The position numbers and the translations under genes are program-made. This document shows positions 16,736 to 28,812 of a DNA stretch of 64,000 nucleotides, one piece after another; positions within the stretch are counted from its first letter, which is position 1; each line of letters begins with the position of its first letter. This DNA is from Oscarella lobularis. Taxonomy: Eukaryota; Porifera; Homoscleromorpha; Homosclerophorida; Oscarellidae. The stretch covers positions 1,736,001 to 1,800,000 of the forward strand of contig NC_089186.1 in NCBI RefSeq assembly GCF_947507565.1. Direction: 5' to 3'. The notes beneath the pieces are model-generated. The model was given only the letters and a program-made list of their open reading frames with translations, made no database searches and had not been told where the DNA came from.

Positions 16736-19443
16736 ACTCAGCAATGATGATGATGGAGAGATCATGCAGTGCGACAACTGCGGCGTCACAGTTCACGAAG
16801 GCAGGAGCCGCAATAAACTTAATCGAAATTTTTACGTCTATTAATTTTTCGACTCACGTGTTCAGCTTGCTTTGGCATTACCGATAGCAATTCGGAAAAG
16901 TCGACCGACTCGGAATTTTCGACGGAGCCCTGGTTTTGCGACGCCTGCAAAGCCAATCAGAAACCAGTAAAGAAAAGAGAGCAAAGCCCATACGATCTTC
17001 ATCATCTTCTTAGACTTGTCAACTCTGTTTGGGAACTGACGGCTTATTCAAAGAGACTGATGACAATAGGTACAATATTATTGCATGTTGGATGATATCG
17101 TTTTTATAACGTTTCTCTAGATGGGTTCACGCTGTTTGCGCTCTGTATACCGATGACGTCAAGTTCGGCTCCGTCGATACATTATCGCCCGTTATTATAT
17201 CGAAAATACCGGCTAATAGATGGAATTCGAAGGTGGTATATGTCATACATACTATCGTTTCGTATATGTTTTTTTTTTCTCCAGAGATGTGAACTGTGTG
17301 ACGACGAGGAGAGACGTCGCAAGGGTATATGCATACGTTGCGATGCGGGTCTCTGCAAAAGTCACTTCCACGTCACATGGTAAAGCAGGAGCGGGGCGTA
17401 GAGCTATATTACTGGACGTATTCTTCTTTTTTAGTGCTCAACGTTATGGATTTCTCACGGAGTCGCCAGCCAATGAGGTGATATCTATCCGTTTCTGTGC
17501 ACGTGTGCTATCTTGAGGATTTTTCTCCTAGATGGTGGCTGATCCCTTTTTTGCGTACTGCAAGCAGCATTGTGTCAAAGAAGTGGCGAGAGCCAAGGCA
17601 ATGATCCCCCCTCCCCGCCCGAATTAATTAAAATACCAATCGTGATATTCGTCTTTCCTTAGAAAAAGAAGTATCAAGCGGTCGTGAAACGGGTTCAAGC
17701 GTTTAGGGAAAAAGTGTCTCGCAATCAAGTAGGGGGAGAGAAAAAAATTAAGAAATATTTGAAATTGACTACTCTAAAGGATAAACGCGTTCTTAATCGG
17801 CTAATGGATGCTAGAGTGTATTACGAGCATCTAAAGGCGAATCCAAGTTAGTGTTTCGCGAGGCGCGGTACGACAGCTTGTGACGTCAAATTTTTTTTGA
17901 AGAAGTAGAAGCCATTCCCGTTGAGGAGCAATACGACGATAGCGTCGATCCCGCTTTAGATTTTCGTTTCCTATGGACATATTACGGTTAGGAGACACCA
18001 GGGCTTGGGACTTGAAGACTGACTAGTATGGGGCTTTAGAGAGAAAATCTCTAATTTCCAAATTGGAGGCTAATTTGACGACACTTCAACGGAAGCAGAA
18101 GGAATTGCAGGAAGAGGATGAGGTTCTGAATGAGAAGGGGCACAAGGTAAGAGGGGGGAGAGAAAGGCACTTTTCTCTTCACGGACTTCTTGCGTTCAGT
18201 TAACAGGCGAACTAAACGATCTACAACGCGATAGCATGTCGTTGTGGAAAGCAGGAAGAGAACTATGGCAACTAGTCAATTCTTTAGGCCATGAGGTGAG
18301 GAAACCAGAGGAACATCATATATTTTTTAATGATTCTTTTTTTTAGGAGCTTCCTATTCCTGAACAGCTGGAAAACGAACCGCGCGAAGCGATTAAGCTC
18401 GACGAACTTCTCCAGCAGGCCGCCAAACAGAAGCCGAAACGTCGCGCGGGGGACGACTCGAAACAGGCGACGAAGTGTCAAAACGAAGTTTCGTCTGACG
18501 CGAAGTGGGATCCAGAAGAGAGTGCTCTCTCTCCTTCCTCCTACGTTTGCTTTTTGTTAGATGTTGCGTGTGCGATTCTGACGACGATCGTCACCTTCTA
18601 ATCGACTGTGACACGTGTCTCGACTGGTATCACATCGGATGCATCGATCCTCCCATGAAGCAGAAGCCCAAGAAAACGTCCCATATGGGATGGTATGCGC
18701 GAATAATGTCGGTAAAAACTTAAGGTATTTATTGACTTGATGAAGGCAATGTCACTTTTGCACCACTCGAGTTGAGAACGATAGTCTACAGCCCAGAAAA
18801 AGCTCGGCGGATCCGAATCGAGTGAGCACGAAAAGAGGACGAACCGTTAAACGCATAGAAAAGTTTAAATTTTCGTCGCCAACGAAAAAAGCGAAAAAGG
18901 CAAAAGCGAAAGTGGTCGGTGTCTGATAAAATAAATGCATTTGTTCTCTCTAGACTCCCTCCGAACCGTCGCAAAAGAGAAGCCTATTCAACCTTTTTAG
19001 GAAGAAAAAAGCCGGACGAAAACGAAAGGAGAGAACGAGCGAGTCGCCAGGAGCGTCGGCAGAGGCAACAAAGAAGCTCAAAGACGTGCGCACGCAATGC
19101 GTCAAGTGCGGTCAAAGTGGAACGAACCAGACGCTCGTTCGATGCGACGACTGTCGCAAGTGCTATCACTTTCAGTGCCTCGAACCTCCAAGAAAGGTTT
19201 TGATTTTTATTTTAGATGATGTTGGGTTGTAATGAGAGCTTTTGAACTGTTTTAGACGACGCCTAAGGTGGCCGGTTACAAGTGGTTTTGTATCAATTGT
19301 ATTCCTATGGTGGGGACTCTCCTTTTGTACGAGACGACACTTTAGACTATTGTCTTTAGAGTGACGAAGAAGTGGACAATAGTTGGGAATTGCTCGACAA
19401 GGCGGAGAAGATGTGGAAGAAACACGACATGGAAGATGATTAA
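15386..19443 (+). CDS. PHF14: PHD finger protein 14
   Basis: A nuclear chromatin reader with several PHD zinc fingers. I start it at the ATG at 15386; the first exon ends at 15434 and splices over a 46-bp intron to 15481, giving MARRPGKRQVKP, close to the N-terminus of animal PHF14. A long acidic, Ser/Asp-rich region follows (to about 16420). The first PHD begins CSVCLCDD and continues MQCDNCGVTVHEACFG and EPWFCDACK. An extended PHD follows (CQLCLGTDGLFKETD, RWVHAVCALY, CELCDDEERRRKGICIRC, AQRYGFLTE, ADPFFAYCKQH). After a coiled-coil stretch, two more PHDs appear: CCVCDSDDDRHLLIDCDTC and CVKCGQSGTNQTLVRCDDC. The end is KMWKKHDMEDD, stop at 19441. Two of its introns seem to use GC donors (16582 and 16801). 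Confidence 0.93.
16464..16505. repeat. TTTC tetranucleotide repeat in a PHF14 intron
   Basis: About ten TTTC units lie between the exon ending near 16421 and the Gly-rich exon starting near 16515, which itself carries a GGC/GGA repeat coding for polyglycine. Both tracts are slippage-prone. Confidence 0.8.
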
Positions 19444-21161
19444 TTCTATGACGTATTTGACGTACAGTATTTGATTTGATTCCAAGTAAAAATACGAAGC
19501 CTCCCTGAGCGGTCTGCAGGCGCGTAAATAGGTCAGTCTTCATTCGCAGAGATAAAACGTCCGCCGAATCTCGTCAATGAAATGTGAAACTTTGCCGCGA
19601 TCCGTCCAAACACGAAACGCTTGAAAGCGTTCGCTTAGCGACCGTCTGTCGTCTCAAATCGCTGCGCAGAGCTGCAGGGACAAGCGGCAAGACACGTAAG
19701 GAAAGAAACAACGGCGTTTCGGCGACGATCGATGGAAATTCCCCACGGTCACGTGGACGCGATGAAGATCGATTCGCTCAACTTTTTATTTCGAGCAAAA
19801 AACGCTCATATGGAAGCATCTACAACCTATACTAAAGTAAAAATATTTCTACCTGATCTAAATTCTCTTCAATATGTTCCGTTCTTCGCGCTATCTTCGC
19901 TTTCGCCACGTGGATCGCGTCGTTTTCCTTCTGTCTGACTTTCGCCTAGAAAAAAAGAATTTAGCTACTGTAAATCAATCCGTGTACGTACCTTTTTGTT
20001 GCGTCCGTATTCGCGCTACCCAGGCTACACCGCGGGGAGGTTCGGACGCGTCGTAGCCCAGGGAAGTCTTCGCAAAGCGATGACCCCCTTCCAAAAAGTA
20101 TCGGGCGAGTTGCGGGTCCTCGGCCACTCCATTCAATACCCGCCTGGACGCTAGAATCGGCCCCTAAAACCGAAACCCCCGGCGCGCTGGTATCAAAGCC
20201 TTCGGTACATGTAGAACCGGGCCTTGTGGAGTGGAGAGAGGCTGACCGCTGTTTGTAGGAGTCAACAATGAAGACAGTGCAATGGAGGAATCGAAGGCTC
20301 CTGGGCCGGATCATCCTCCGTCTAATCGTGCCATCGGGTGAGATAAGTGCCGGCAACCAGGCCATGGTTGAACACCCCCTCTAAGCCGTGCTCACTCGTG
20401 CCTAACGTGAGCCGTGCTTATTGGCAACAATAAGACTTTGGCGATCGTTAAATCCCAGTGCGTAAACCGAGGCATAAGCCCCCCATCGCCCTGCCTAGGG
20501 GCTCCGGCACGGAATTACCCGTGGGCCACGCTGAGTTCCAACTATCCTTCCTTGCCTTCTGTCGAATCTCCCGAGCCAGTCCATCTCAAGGATGAGACGC
20601 AGATTGCTCCACGCCGCACCCACCCTCAGCCGCAACTGAAGAAATCGGTGCGCTCGCCGCTATTTTGAACAGCGCGCCCCGCCCATTGACCCAGTGCGCT
20701 CATTGGTCCGCTGTGTCACGTGGTGCGAAATACAGCGCGCTCATTCGTTTGACGAATTAGGTGAGAATTCTAAACCGGTTTCGATACAGGTTTGACCGGT
20801 ATCTTTAGAAAAAATGACGCAACATCGCCACGCGATTGAAGCATGATCGACCACACCCAAGATGGCGGATCAATACCACGTAGCTAGGCTTCCTCCTTTT
20901 CTTCTACGTTCGTTTTCACGCACCCGTTTATAACGCAGAGCGAAATTTATTAGTGCATAGACGCATATCGTACGCCTACGTTTGTACGGGTGCTGTCGTC
21001 TACTTTCGTTCCCGTATAGGAAAGAACTAAAGCTCTCGGATCTGCGACGAGTTTTGCTTTTCGCTTTGCGCACGGTAGGGAAAAGGATAAAGGCGAGTAC
21101 GTTCGGGGGGTGTCTGTAAGGGCGTCAGATCGAGCCGGAAACCGTTTCAGTTTGGATTTGT
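19444..21161. other. Mostly unassigned region between PHF14 and BZW
   Basis: Holds the PHF14 3' end, a doubtful minus-strand gene (about 19804-19998), a roughly 700-bp GC-rich stretch (about 19990-20690) unlike its surroundings, and the BZW 5' flank. The GC-rich part has C-runs and many short direct CCG/CCC words but no frame I can assign to a family. It may be an inserted element. Confidence 0.4.
19804..19998 (-). CDS. Possible exons of an unrecognised small minus-strand gene
   Basis: On the minus strand an 80-90 bp segment flanked by a good acceptor (pyrimidine tract plus TAG) and a GTAGAA donor reads AKVRQKENDAIHVAKAKIAR and continues RRTEHIEENLDQ, a charged helix. A following acceptor would add VVDASI and a stop at about 19813. 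Upstream, a possible exon ending YGRNKK lies before a GTACGT donor near 19994. The reading is helix-like and splice-compatible, but I do not recognise the protein and cannot find its start. Low confidence; it could be chance. Confidence 0.25.
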
Positions 21162-24100
21162 ATGAGTCAGAAGCAGCCCAAGCCAACCCTCGGCGGACGG
21201 AGGATTCGAACTCGCAAAAGAGGTCGGTTTACACCGCGTACGCGAACGCCGAGAGGCGGGAAAGTTAGTTTCGATATGGGGCCCCCTACGAAGAAACGGC
21301 GATCTAGCGAGCTAACGCGAACCCTTTTCGCAGATGAAAAAGTAAAATACGAACCGCAGACGTTCCGCGATGAAATCATCGACGGAATCAACAAAGCGGA
21401 AGGCGACCTAAAAAAAGTAGAATTTAGAAAAAAAAAGTGTAGCGCGCTAGGAGAATATACACTTCCAAGGTGTCAGATTTTCTCGATGTGGCTGGAAGCT
21501 CTCTTAATTATCGCTTCTACGCGGACGTTCTTCTTGACGTTCTCATAGCCGGTGGCATGTTAGGTGAGAAGAGAGGGGGGACCCTGTAAGGGCTACGTTG
21601 TCTAACTGATTAGTCCCCCCTTTAGCTCCTGGTGGTTCTCTCATAACGGATTGTCCGGAGGGAAAGCCGTTTCGCGCGACTGCCTGCGTGTTTTTGGCGG
21701 AGAATTCTCTCGACGGAATTCGTCAATACGTTCAGGTCAATATTTCCTCTTTAGTTAATCCGTTATTGATTTCTTGTTTGCGATTTTTTACGTCAGCTTT
21801 TCAACAATTTGATCAGACGCTACAAATATTTGCAGAAGTCCTTTGAAGACGAAATAAAGAAGGTTCAAATAACTATTAGAACATTTATTAAATAATCGAT
21901 TCATTGATTTAGGTTTTGCAATTTTTGAAAGGGTTTTCTGACGAGGAACGAAAAAAATTGGCCATGTTCACTGGCCTTGTTTTGAGCAGTGGAATGGCCA
22001 CGGCCGATCTTCTCTTGTCCCTCTGGAGCGACCATCTCATCAAGCCGGGTATCTCTCTCGCCTTTGCCACGGAAATGTTCCGGGCCTGGCTCACAGGCAA
22101 GGACATCGAGAGCGTGGGAGCTGCCTTGAAGAAATCCGGATTAAACGGAAAACTAAAAGTAAGATATGATTTAGTATAGTAGGGATTTTCGTTGTGATAT
22201 TCTACTCTTTTCTGAACGAAGGAACTTTTTCCTGGGAGTCCGAGTATGAAGCAGTTCGAAGATCATTTCACTGAAGCAGGATTAACAATTCTTGTCGCAT
22301 TTCAGGTAAAGGCTTAGCAGTGACTATTATAGTCTTAGTAGCGACTTTACTAAAACAAAGACCAGTATTTAGTGTCTGAAAAGGAAATGTATAGAGAGTA
22401 CTTAGGCAGTAGGCCCATCCAACCAAGACCAGTCTTCATTGTATGATAAGAACTTTGTATAGACCAGTTTCTGTATGAAAACGAATATTAATTAATTGAA
22501 TTACGTAGTAAAAGCAAAAGTTTTGCTTTAACTACAATAGAAAAGAGGACGTTTTATAGTTCCTCTATGAACGTCTTCCTTTTTTTTTTATTAGAAAGGG
22601 CAGGAAGTGAGTGCCGTCAAACGAGAAATGCAAGCTCAAATCAAGGAGATGATAGAAAACGAGGAGACCCTTCAAGACGTCAGTCTGCGTTCTCTTTCCT
22701 CAAAAGAAGACGTTTTTCACGCGTTTTTTTGTGCGTAGATTGAAGGAGAAATCCGATCTATAATGGCAAAGAATAAACTCCCCGAACAAGACGTCATCGT
22801 TCTCGTAAGGGAGACCTAGTAGTCAAAAAAATTAATTATTGAATTACACTGTATTTCGTTTAGCTTTGGAGAGTCGTCATGACGGCGGTGGAGTGGAATA
22901 AAAAGGAGGAACTTGTCGCCGATCAGGCACTGAAACATCTCAAGGTAAATAAATAATAGTGACGATATTTTTGAAGTAATTCGAATCGATGCGTTCTAGG
23001 CCTACTGTCCTTTGTTCGCCGCCTTCGCCACCCAAGGCGTCTCAGAACTCACTCTGATGGTTCGAATTCAAGTAAGACGCCGTGCACCGACGAATCGCGT
23101 CGCGTAGTCCTAGTGGAAGTACAAACTATACACGTACAACGTTAGAATCTGCACGCGTAAGGCGCGCGTGCGAGAAACGTTCTTATCGCCCGTTTGCGCC
23201 CTCTCATACGCACGGGCACGACGCGTAGCCGATGTACTTTTAAAGCGTCGTTTGTACGCCGCGGGAAATGCGAGGATATCTGAAATCTTCGCTGTCTTGC
23301 CGCCTTGTCTCTTTCCCCAATACTGTCTGGTGTGGGAAACGTTAATTTAGATAGAAGTCGTATTCCTTCGTTACGTGGATATCCTCGTTGTAGATTAGAG
23401 ATCATTTGATTTTCAAAGCAACTTGCTTGAAGTCTTTTTTTACCCCCCGTCAAAGAGACTCTCCCGTTCCATTCCTTTACAGTTTAGCGTCAAGGGAAGT
23501 GCGTCAGACCCCACAGATCGCAGTAATAGAGATGAGTCATCTTGGAACCAGAACTGTGCGTTATTAAGAGTTCGGTCTCACCTATGTGACCTTTGAAATG
23601 TAAACAAAATATAGGAAATTCCACGTTGCGCAGGGTTTCTCGGAGGGGTCAGGCAGGATGTTTTCGGCAATAAAAGGGTCATCTAAATTTAGACGAACGG
23701 ACGCTAAATATAGTAATGAAGTTTTATTTTTGGTACGCGGAGTTAACGGACGTAGACCTTGTGACTGAGTGGCTTAGGTAGATTGCTTAATACGGTTGGA
23801 ACGTTTCCAGTCGCGTCCGAGGTACTGCGCGCCACGGAAGTGTCATCTTGTGATGAGGAAGCGAGGCGCTCTGCTAGAGAAGCCGTGCTTGCTTAGTTCT
23901 ACGGCTTTGTGCAATATCACCCCTCAAGTCGTTTTAGTTTCGACGACAAGCCGTCGCTTTACTCCTTATAGCCTATTCGAACTTTCAAACTTGGGGGGAG
24001 GGGGTTAGAGAGGTCGATGGACTGACTTACTCAGTCTCGGGCGTTATGCATTATAATTGAGAACCGTACGATAGTGTATCTTGGAGAATAGGAAAAATAG

Positions 24101-24780
24101 CTTTCGTTATGAATATTCCGACGTGCACTGGTACACAAATTGAACGAACTGGGTATCTACGTTAGTTTCGCCTTACATTGTACTTGCGTTGCGTTGCATC
24201 GCGCATTTTTTTCTTTTATTCTCTAACTCCTATGTCTCAAGGACTACTGCTACGACAACATGGTATTCCTAAAAGTCTTCCAAAAGATCATACTTCTTTT
24301 TTACAAGAGTAAGTCACGAACGGTATGTGTCCAGTATGAATGATTGCGATTGGCATATCCGTCGCAGCGGACGTTCTGAGCGAGGACTGCATTCTGAAAT
24401 GGTACAAGGAAGCCCACTCGCCCAAAGGCAAGACCGTTCTCTTGGAACAGATGAAAAAGATGGTCGAATGGCTTCAAAACGCTTCCGAAGGTAAGCGAAG
24501 GGGGGGACCCAGGGTAGAGCCGGAGGGAAAGCGGCGCTGCACACACGCACAAAAAGGAGGGGCGTCTGTAGGCCAATTAATTAATAATTAATCCGGTTCC
24601 GACGTATCCCACTGCCTCTTCGGGGGTCTCGTCCTTGTCCTGTTTCCTTATTTGTATCCGGCGACTTGGCCTTCCACTATTCCCTTTCGAGTCTTGCTTT
24701 ATCCGCTCGTCCAAAAAAAGAGTCTAGGAAACATTCGTTTAGAATCGGATTCCGACGACGGCGGCGACGGGGGAAAATAA
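21162..24780 (+). CDS. BZW1/2-like: Basic leucine zipper and W2 domain protein (eIF5-mimic protein)
   Basis: A translation regulator of the eIF5-mimic (5MP) family. Exon 1 begins [20 protein letters not shown] at 21162 and splices at about 21220 to an exon starting [11 protein letters not shown] (21333), removing a stretch that stays open by chance. Later exons read [79 protein letters not shown] and [18 protein letters not shown]. After an intron of about 1.17 kb come [20 protein letters not shown] and the W2 domain ([34 protein letters not shown]). The last exon encodes an acidic tail, [12 protein letters not shown], with stop at 24778. Order and spacing match animal BZW1/BZW2 along the whole length. 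Being outside the vertebrates, it is probably a single pre-duplication copy. Confidence 0.94.
23072..24240. other. Long intron of the BZW gene, no nested gene recognised
   Basis: At about 1.17 kb this intron is several times longer than any other in the gene. I see no coding exon, tRNA or terminal repeats in it. It may hold regulatory sequence or a decayed insertion. Confidence 0.5.
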
Positions 24781-24801
24781 TTGACCGCGACCTTGTTTTT
24801 T

Positions 24802-24806
24802 TCTCT

Positions 24807-24862
<56 letters not shown>
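24802..24862. repeat. CT/TC dinucleotide microsatellite downstream of BZW
   Basis: About 30 CT units run immediately after the BZW stop codon, in the 3' untranslated or intergenic sequence. Confidence 0.9.
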
Positions 24863-24865
<3 letters not shown>

Positions 24866-25515
24866 CGGTTTTTGACGTCTCGCATTTTTTTCTTTCCTTT
24901 TGTTTCTGTCTCTGCTGCCGCGCTCGCTCGGCTAATGCGCAATCTTGTACTCGTTTGCACCGAATGGTAAACGCGTCTATCTGCACTTTCGCCAGACGAG
25001 GGCTGACCCTTGCCTAAATTATGCGCAGCGGGCGCTGCGGCTAGCCTGACCTCGGCACGCACAGCGGGAACATAGAAAATACGACGAAGCCAGGCCGATC
25101 GAAATGCAATTAGTCGTCCAATGAAATCTGTATTTGCGCCACACGTTCGTACGTACACTAGGACTGATAAATAATCCCGCGGATAAAAAATAGACTAAGA
25201 AAATTCATTAATGCGTTTATATACACGGCCGGAGCGGAGCAAAGAGTCTAAAGATACGGCGATTCGGTTCTTTGATTTCGTGAGGAAAGCCTCAGTCATC
25301 CCGTCCGGAACGTAGCGTGCAATAGTCGGTTAATTACAGCGAAAAGGGATTGGAGGGCGGCGGCGGCGGCGCTTTGCTTTCGAACAGCGGCGTCTGTCAA
25401 CGCAAAAAAACCATTAGGGGGGAATAAATAAATTTGATTAGATAAAGGGAGCGGGCGCTAGAGAACTTCGGGGACAAAGCCGGGAAATGCAATAAGGCTC
25501 CCTCATCCTCATCAA
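24863..25515. other. Intergenic between BZW and bHLH; nothing recognised
   Basis: About 650 bp between convergent genes. No gene or structured element is recognised. A short GGC run lies near 25361. Confidence 0.4.
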
Positions 25516-26154
25516 TTAATCGGCAATCAGGTGCGATTTTTTTACCTCGAAAAATATGTCGTCCGGCTCCCACGACGCCAAATCGGGCGGCAAATAGTCG
25601 TCAAGCGTCGGTGCGCTAACGCGTTGCAATGGCGACGGCGTCGACGTCGACGACGTCGTCGACGACGAGGCGTCGCTTCGTACGGGAGTTTGCACGAACG
25701 GCGTCAAATTGACGTCGGCACGTGCAACGACGTCGCCCGGTGTCGTCGTCCTCGGTGCCGTCGTCGTCGCCGTCGTATCGTGTAGCAACGCCTTCAGGTC
25801 GGCGATGTACATGGCGGCGAGCTTGAGCGTGTCGACTTTCGATAGCTTGCGCGTCGTCGGATAGGTCGGCACGACGTTTCGTAGGCGATCGAACGCGTAG
25901 TTGAGATCGTTCATGCGAATGCGTTCGCGCGCATTCGCCGTCTGGCGTCGACGAACTCGATTCGCTTCGCGCTTGAAGCAGCTCGTCGTCGTCGTCATCG
26001 TCGTCATCGCGGCGGCGGCGACGGCGGCGGCGTCCTCGCTGCACGGGGTAAAAAAGCATGGTCGTCGCGACGCGTCCGACGAGTCGGACGACGCCGGCGA
26101 GAGAGCGGGACGGTAATAATTCGGCGGCGGGGTTTGATAGTACGGGTGATACAT
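25516..26154 (-). CDS. Group A bHLH transcription factor, intronless
   Basis: A 212-residue single-exon protein. After a Pro/Tyr-rich N-terminus ([20 protein letters not shown]) and a Ser/Thr/Ala-rich linker comes the bHLH domain, about residues 67-126. The basic region is [18 protein letters not shown]; helix 1, the loop and helix 2 follow as [20 protein letters not shown] and [18 protein letters not shown]. The glutamate of NARER is the usual E-box contact. The [11 protein letters not shown] motif fits group A factors (the PTF1/TCF21/Twist-like and atonal-like spread). I cannot choose a subfamily from this alone. The C-terminus is acidic and low-complexity, ending VKKSHLIAD. It stands alone between gene-poor flanks, as developmental regulators often do. 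Confidence 0.9.
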   Translation of the reverse strand: MYHPYYQTPPPNYYRPALSPASSDSSDASRRPCFFTPCSEDAAAVAAAAMTTMTTTTSCFKREANRVRRRQTANARERIRMNDLNYAFDRLRNVVPTYPTTRKLSKVDTLKLAAMYIADLKALLHDTTATTTAPRTTTPGDVVARADVNLTPFVQTPVRSDASSSTTSSTSTPSPLQRVSAPTLDDYLPPDLASWEPDDIFFEVKKSHLIAD

Positions 26155-28812
26155 CGCTCTCGCACTCAGGAGTAACTGTGACGGGAGCCGCTCCTCCGCT
26201 CTGCTTATATTCCTCTGATCGGGAGGGGGCGAGGCGGGGCTTCTCTTTTGTTTTCTGAATACGTAAGCGAGAGAGGTAATTTAATCGTCTCCAAAGCCGC
26301 GCAAATGAAGGTTTCATCCTCGTCATTTGCATTCCTCTTCGATTTTAGCTCCCTTCGTCATCTGCGAAAAACTCCTATTGAGCGACAAATCGGGTTTATC
26401 GTCTAGTTCCTATTGCGCAGGATGTCGATTACGGGCGTTGGGGGCTCGGGGGCCCCTCAGATTTCCGTAGTCAGCGGGGTTTCCTTGTCGCCCCGTGTCG
26501 CAACGTCTCCCCTTCCCTGTTTCTCGCGCCCCGCGAAAAGAGGAGACTAATAGGAGGGAGGCGTCTCATTGTATATGTTCCGCAGGACGGCACGCGCGCG
26601 GAAGCTGGCCTGCACGCGCACGTACTGCCTAATGACGTTCAAGCGGCGTAGATCGAGTCTCCTAGGTACATAGAGATGGGCCCAATCGAACACATAGCGA
26701 CAATAGAAAAGTTTGGCCTTCGTAAAAAAAAGAAGAACCCGATGACGTATCCATTTGGTTCCGCATCCTGATTGCCTTTGGAAGTGAGTGCTGTTCGCTG
26801 GAAGATGTGCGCTAGAGGAAGTCCACGTGGAGGCCAGACCCGAACGCGAAGCCCCCGGCCGTCCTCCCTAATGCATATATGCAACCGTTTGCGAGAATCG
26901 AATCGCGTCGCGGAAAGAGCCCAGAAGCGGAGAGCGTCGCAGTTCCACTAGTCGTCGCCCTTAGAGCAAATAAACAATTATGTCACTGTCGAAATCTTAT
27001 CTCCCTGTCCCGTTGCGGTTCGCGCGCTTGGCTAGTTCGGTTTGTTTGGAAATTCAATGTCATTAGAAGACGTCCCGTTGCTCTGAGCCTCGCAAAGATG
27101 CGTTCTGTTTGTTCAGTAAAGATCCGCGAGATTCGATCCGCGGTGTTAGAACTGAGCCCGTGGCCCGTGGCCCGTGGCCCGGGGCTCGCGATCGATGCCG
27201 GAGCATCGACGAGGCGTATCGGCGCCTGAGTGGCCGGGCGTATATCTATGCATGCATGCATGCATGCTTGGGGTCTTGCGTCTGTTGGCGTCCTGCTGGA
27301 GATGAAGCCGCCTCCCCGCGCCTGCGGCGGGACACGAGTGCGCGCTCACTTAACCCGACTCCGCCTCCTGCCAAACACCCAGCTAATCGGCTTACCAAAT
27401 ATTAGCTTTCTCCATTTGGAGCATATTGACTTAGCTGGGCGACGGCGTTGTCCGCCCGTTCGATAGGGCTACGAGATTTCCTTCTCAGCCAGTCCTTGAC
27501 CTTGCACAAGAATTCATTATTGATTGCTCCGTAAACGCGTCAAAGATCTCGGATGTTTGCCTGTTTATGTTTAACTATTGCTACGAGACGAGTGGAAGTG
27601 GATGACCTCATCTGCACGCGACTCTGTTTGGCACGTCCCTATAGAATCGATCAATTGAGGAAATAGCCGCTCTTCCGTTTATTTGTCTTGGACGTCATAT
27701 CGTGCATTGAAACAGAGGATGCTGTTTGTACTACGATCCCTACTTAGTCGTCGGTGACGTCAAGGCAAATGAGCGATTAATTTAACCAATAAGGGTAATC
27801 CTCTCCGGCTCGCAGTGTTTGCTAGTGGGGGTTGGGCAAAGGAAAAGCCCAGATGGCGGCCGATCGTTGTAATCACACTTGGGGGCAATGTAAATAGACC
27901 AGTTCCATTCCGGAGCCGTGTCCGCCTGTCTATCTGCAGAATTAGTCTCTCGTCTCTTCCGTTCACCTACTTTTCTGTGATGTGACTGCAGTGCTATTGA
28001 TTCTTTCTACGTAGTTCAATGTCTACGCTGCCTGTATACGCACATCTTGCGACTCTGTTTATACACTGTAATACCGATAGTCAAACGTCTTGTGTCACTG
28101 TCTCCCTTCAGTGACACGCACGTTTCGAGGACTCCTCTATATTGATGAACATTTAACCTCAAACCTTTGAGGTCAAACCTCTACTTCTGTTTCGCTGGTT
28201 ACCACAATCGTTCAATGTCCTGTTGGGTTCTTGAAATCGAGGTACTATTTCGCGTCTTTCGTCGATCCTTCATTGTAATATTTCCGGTTGCGGTATATCC
28301 AAAGTGTCCCTCTTTTTTGTGTGTGTGACGTGTAATGTCTGCCGCTAATGCTATACAGCGATAGCGTTCCTCTTCCTTTACGCAGTTGGTCCTTTCGGCG
28401 CGGTTCCAGTCAGTACTCCTATGTCTTCCCGCGTGACCTCTATTCTCGTTTGCATGCACTGCTGTGTCTGCCCCTGTACACCTGAATGTCCTCGCCCTGT
28501 CTCTCCCCGCTTTCACATTCTTCAACCTACGTAATGTTTTGTCTGCTAATGCAATCGTCTTTTCTCACTATTTCACGTTTTTCAGTTGCCTGCACGTAGA
28601 CGTTTCGCGCCTGATACAAGTGAAAAGGAGACGCTGCTCAGGATGATAAGGTTTGATGCAATTAGATGAGAGGTATTTAGTATACCACTGGAGAGACTTC
28701 GCGACTTCCCCGCGGCCGCGGGATTTTTATTTTCTTACACATTGCAACACGACCACGCGCTAAGAGTACAGGCAACAAATGGCGTTCCTCTTTCCCTAAT
28801 ATTTCAATCGTA
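26155..28812. other. Gene-free region upstream of the bHLH gene
   Basis: About 2.65 kb, the longest gene-free stretch in the window. No open frame here looks coding on either strand. It contains a GTGGCCC-type tandem repeat (27161-27182) and an ATGC repeat (about 27248-27268). The segment before the bHLH start presumably includes its promoter, but no specific site can be assigned by eye. Confidence 0.5.
27161..27268. repeat. Short tandem repeats: GTGGCCC x3 and ATGC x5
   Basis: Three 7-bp units near 27161-27182 and about five self-complementary ATGC units near 27248-27268 lie about 60 bp apart. The ATGC tract can fold on itself and overlaps octamer-like ATGCAT words. Confidence 0.75.

Noticed and set aside
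19961-20365. 134-residue minus-strand frame in the GC-rich segment
   Set aside because: No domain, odd composition, no recognisable relatives; may be part of an element but not supported as a gene.
21222-21332. Continuous reading of BZW through the first intron
   Set aside because: The frame is open, but the intervening residues are absent from the family and removing them restores the conserved RTRKRDEK junction with good splice sites.
25616-26332. 238-residue minus-strand frame overlapping the bHLH gene
   Set aside because: It is an arginine-rich shadow frame without an ATG in good context; the overlapping frame contains the real bHLH domain.
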